A stretch of 22,003 nucleotides of DNA from Salsipaludibacter sp038233055 (GTDB lineage: Bacteria > Actinomycetota > Nitriliruptoria > Nitriliruptorales > Nitriliruptoraceae), in the NCBI GenBank assembly GCA_038233055.1, contig JBBSMS010000049.1, positions 1 through 22,003 of the forward strand, given 5' to 3'. Numbering within the stretch: the first letter of the stretch is position 1; each line of letters starts with the position of its first letter. Position numbers and translations under genes: made by a program. Under the pieces are notes generated by a model. The model was given only the letters and a program-made list of their open reading frames with translations. It searched no databases and was not told the DNA's origin. Shown here one piece after another: positions 20,278 through 22,003 of this stretch.

Positions 20278-22003
20278 TCAGGTCGCGGGCTGGGCGTCCG
20301 AAGAAGCACCTGGGGCGTCGTCGAGCTCCGTTTGCTGCTGCTTCCCCGTCGCCTCTGCGACGCACTCGAGCAGTGCATCCCGACGCAATCGGTAGAAGGT
20401 CTCGAAATCGTCGGAACGGAGCGAGGCCGGATCGATCAGGTGTGAGGCCAGCCACGGATCGACACGGCTCGACTCCGCATCGATCTTGGACTCGAGCGCT
20501 GGCAGGTACTCGCTGGGCGCGTCCCCGCCGATGATCCGGTTCGTCCTCGCGGTCAGCGGCGCCTTGTTGATGATCGAGTTGCAGCGGTCATCCTCGATGT
20601 CCTGGTCGCGACACCACTTGCGAGGGAAGACGTGATGGATGTCGATCGCCTCGTCGTAGTAGGTCTGCAAGCCCGACGCTTCGCCGGTGCGCCAGTCCCG
20701 TGCGTCCGCACGCAGCAGCATCACGTAGAGCCCGCGATAGGCGGCCGATCCGCGGGTCCGAAGACTCTCCAGCCGCTCTGGAGCGAGGTTGGATTCCTGG
20801 ACCGTTCGGGGCAGCCGGCCGGCGGGATCGTCGATCCAGCCCAGCATGTCCAGGAGATCGTTGGCGAAGCGGGTCTCGGTGGACGATCCGTACAACTCGC
20901 CGAACACGCCACACCAGTACCAGCGTCGCAACTGGTCCCGGGGCCCGGCGTCCTCGAGTCGTTGTCCGATGAGTGTCATCAGCGCGGCGAGAGGCACGAG
21001 CTGGGTCTTGTAGGGCACGAATCGTTGTTCGAACACGGATTCGCCATTCAGGAACCGCGCAGCGCGGACGAACCCATCCGTCAGGGCCTCTCCGAAGTCG
21101 TCGAGGTCGCGCTTCGACAGTTTCAGGACATCGCGCTTCTTGCAGCTCACAGCAGGAAGATCCCGGCCAGAAGCCGTCGCAGACTTCTCCGCGCGCCGCC
21201 GGTGCGTGACCAGCAATGACAGTGCCTGGAGGAAGTCGGTTGCCTCGACGATTCCCAGCACGGACTTCTTGGCTGGCTGGTTCGTCGCCTCGATCAGGCG
21301 ACGCCGCCGTGCCTCCCAGTCCTCCCGCAGGTTGAAGCCCTTCTCCTCTGCCGCGAAGGTGGCCGTCAGAAGTTCGAACACGTCCAGCGGGATGCCGCCC
21401 GTGTTGACCTTTTCGAAGACCAGGCACACGGCCTCACGGGACGTCTCCTTCGTCAGCGTGATCACGGGCAACTGGTACTGGCTGAAGTTCCCGACAATCT
21501 CGCGCTCGAACTCGTTCCACTGCTTGATGCGCACACGGTCGTAGTCGTGGTGCTCCTCGAAACCGGTGCGCCACTCGGCAGGATCGAAGATCTCGGTCAA
21601 CGGGAACAGGGCAGCGTCGTACTCGGCGGCCGATGTCGAGTAGTCCGCCACGACGTCACGACCGAAGTTCGTACGGATCTGCCGACCCTCCGGCAACGAG
21701 ACCACGGCATCGATCATGTCGACGTCGGGCTGGAGAGACTTTTCGATGTCGAGGTAGTACCAGCGCAAGGTGTCGCGCTTGCGGTCGTCCCTGGTCTTGA
21801 CGGCTGACTGCGAACGCAGGCTCTGGAAAAGCGACGTCAGGCGCTGCTGACCGTCCAGGATCGATCGCTGGAGAGGCTCCCGGGTTTGGTTCACCTCCTC
21901 GGCGTAGGAGGTCAACGACTCGCGGGCTCGGCGAGCCCGCGAGCGATCACTGGCGGTCAGCCGAACATGGGATTCGGGATGGTGCTTCAACGAGGCCGCC
22001 AGC
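20278..22003 (-). CDS. DUF262/DUF1524 GmrSD-like restriction protein (partial)
   Basis: At least 570 residues of a GmrSD-like protein that continues beyond the window. The DUF262 half holds the signature LDGQQRLTSLFQSL, which normally sits 80-100 residues from the start, but here only about 50 residues precede it. VFEKVNTGGIPLDVFELLTATF is the second DUF262 motif. The C-terminal half contains the DUF1524 HNH nuclease motif DIHHVFPRKWC, then NSIINKAPLTARTNRIIGG. GmrSD proteins use a ParB/Srx-like NTPase and an HNH nuclease to cut modified (glucosylated hydroxymethyl) phage DNA. The frame is open to the window edge. It stops 151 bp upstream of the ATPase start, with no clear promoter in the gap, so whether it belongs to the same operon is unknown. 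Confidence 0.88.
   Translation of the reverse strand, partial: LAASLKHHPESHVRLTASDRSRARRARESLTSYAEEVNQTREPLQRSILDGQQRLTSLFQSLRSQSAVKTRDDRKRDTLRWYYLDIEKSLQPDVDMIDAVVSLPEGRQIRTNFGRDVVADYSTSAAEYDAALFPLTEIFDPAEWRTGFEEHHDYDRVRIKQWNEFEREIVGNFSQYQLPVITLTKETSREAVCLVFEKVNTGGIPLDVFELLTATFAAEEKGFNLREDWEARRRRLIEATNQPAKKSVLGIVEATDFLQALSLLVTHRRRAEKSATASGRDLPAVSCKKRDVLKLSKRDLDDFGEALTDGFVRAARFLNGESVFEQRFVPYKTQLVPLAALMTLIGQRLEDAGPRDQLRRWYWCGVFGELYGSSTETRFANDLLDMLGWIDDPAGRLPRTVQESNLAPERLESLRTRGSAAYRGLYVMLLRADARDWRTGEASGLQTYYDEAIDIHHVFPRKWCRDQDIEDDRCNSIINKAPLTARTNRIIGGDAPSEYLPALESKIDAESSRVDPWLASHLIDPASLRSDDFETFYRLRRDALLECVAEATGKQQQTELDDAPGASSDAQPAT

Noticed and set aside
1..22003. CRISPR array, tRNA, rRNA, transposase or phage integrase
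   Set aside because: No regularly spaced repeats, cloverleaf or rRNA-like sequence, and no recombinase motifs were found among the translated frames.

Overview
This is about 22 kb of very GC-rich DNA. GC is strongly preferred at third codon positions, GTG starts are frequent, and several genes look leaderless. With a large MMPL/RND transporter controlled by a divergent TetR gene, this suggests a high-GC actinomycete (Actinomycetota); I cannot place it to genus. No rRNA, tRNA, CRISPR array, integrase or insertion sequence was seen. Almost everything after the first 3.5 kb is accessory: toxin-antitoxin (TA) modules, nucleases, gene remnants and a helicase/ATPase/nuclease operon typical of anti-phage defence regions.

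Left end (30-3505): an MMPL-type membrane transporter (minus strand) and a TetR-family regulator (plus strand) are divergent. Between them is a 45-bp near-perfect inverted repeat whose two outer ends are both TTGAC promoter elements, so one operator probably controls both genes.

TA island (3586-9647): five different type II modules lie within 6.1 kb. They are RHH/RelE-ParE, Xre-like/RES, HigB/HigA, CcdA-like/MazF and Phd-like/PIN (VapC). Three of the five toxin/antitoxin pairs overlap by the same GTGA junction. Two identical 20-bp direct repeats (3585-3604 and 6461-6480) bracket the first three modules. A membrane-anchored staphylococcal-nuclease/lamin-tail protein and a frameshifted gene remnant lie between the fourth and fifth modules.

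Middle (9953-13756): a conserved hypothetical protein with an HNH-like look, an unrecognised small plus-strand gene, a GIY-YIG-like gene of the GVxKSK (DUF6884-like) family broken by one missing base, and a DUF91/NucS-like PD-(D/E)xK nuclease.

Right end (13822-22003, all minus strand): a tightly packed five-gene operon, read in the order AAA ATPase, TOPRIM-like DUF4276 protein, Lhr-like DEAD/DEAH helicase, PD-(D/E)xK-DUF2075 nuclease-helicase, and MazG-like pyrophosphohydrolase. The junctions are ATGA, an 11-nt overlap, a 12-nt gap and ATGA. A DUF262/DUF1524 (GmrSD-like) restriction protein lies upstream and runs off the window. I regard the five-gene cassette as the best candidate for an undescribed defence system: an ATPase/TOPRIM effector pair joined to two helicases, one carrying a nuclease domain, and a nucleotide-processing enzyme whose metal site looks altered.
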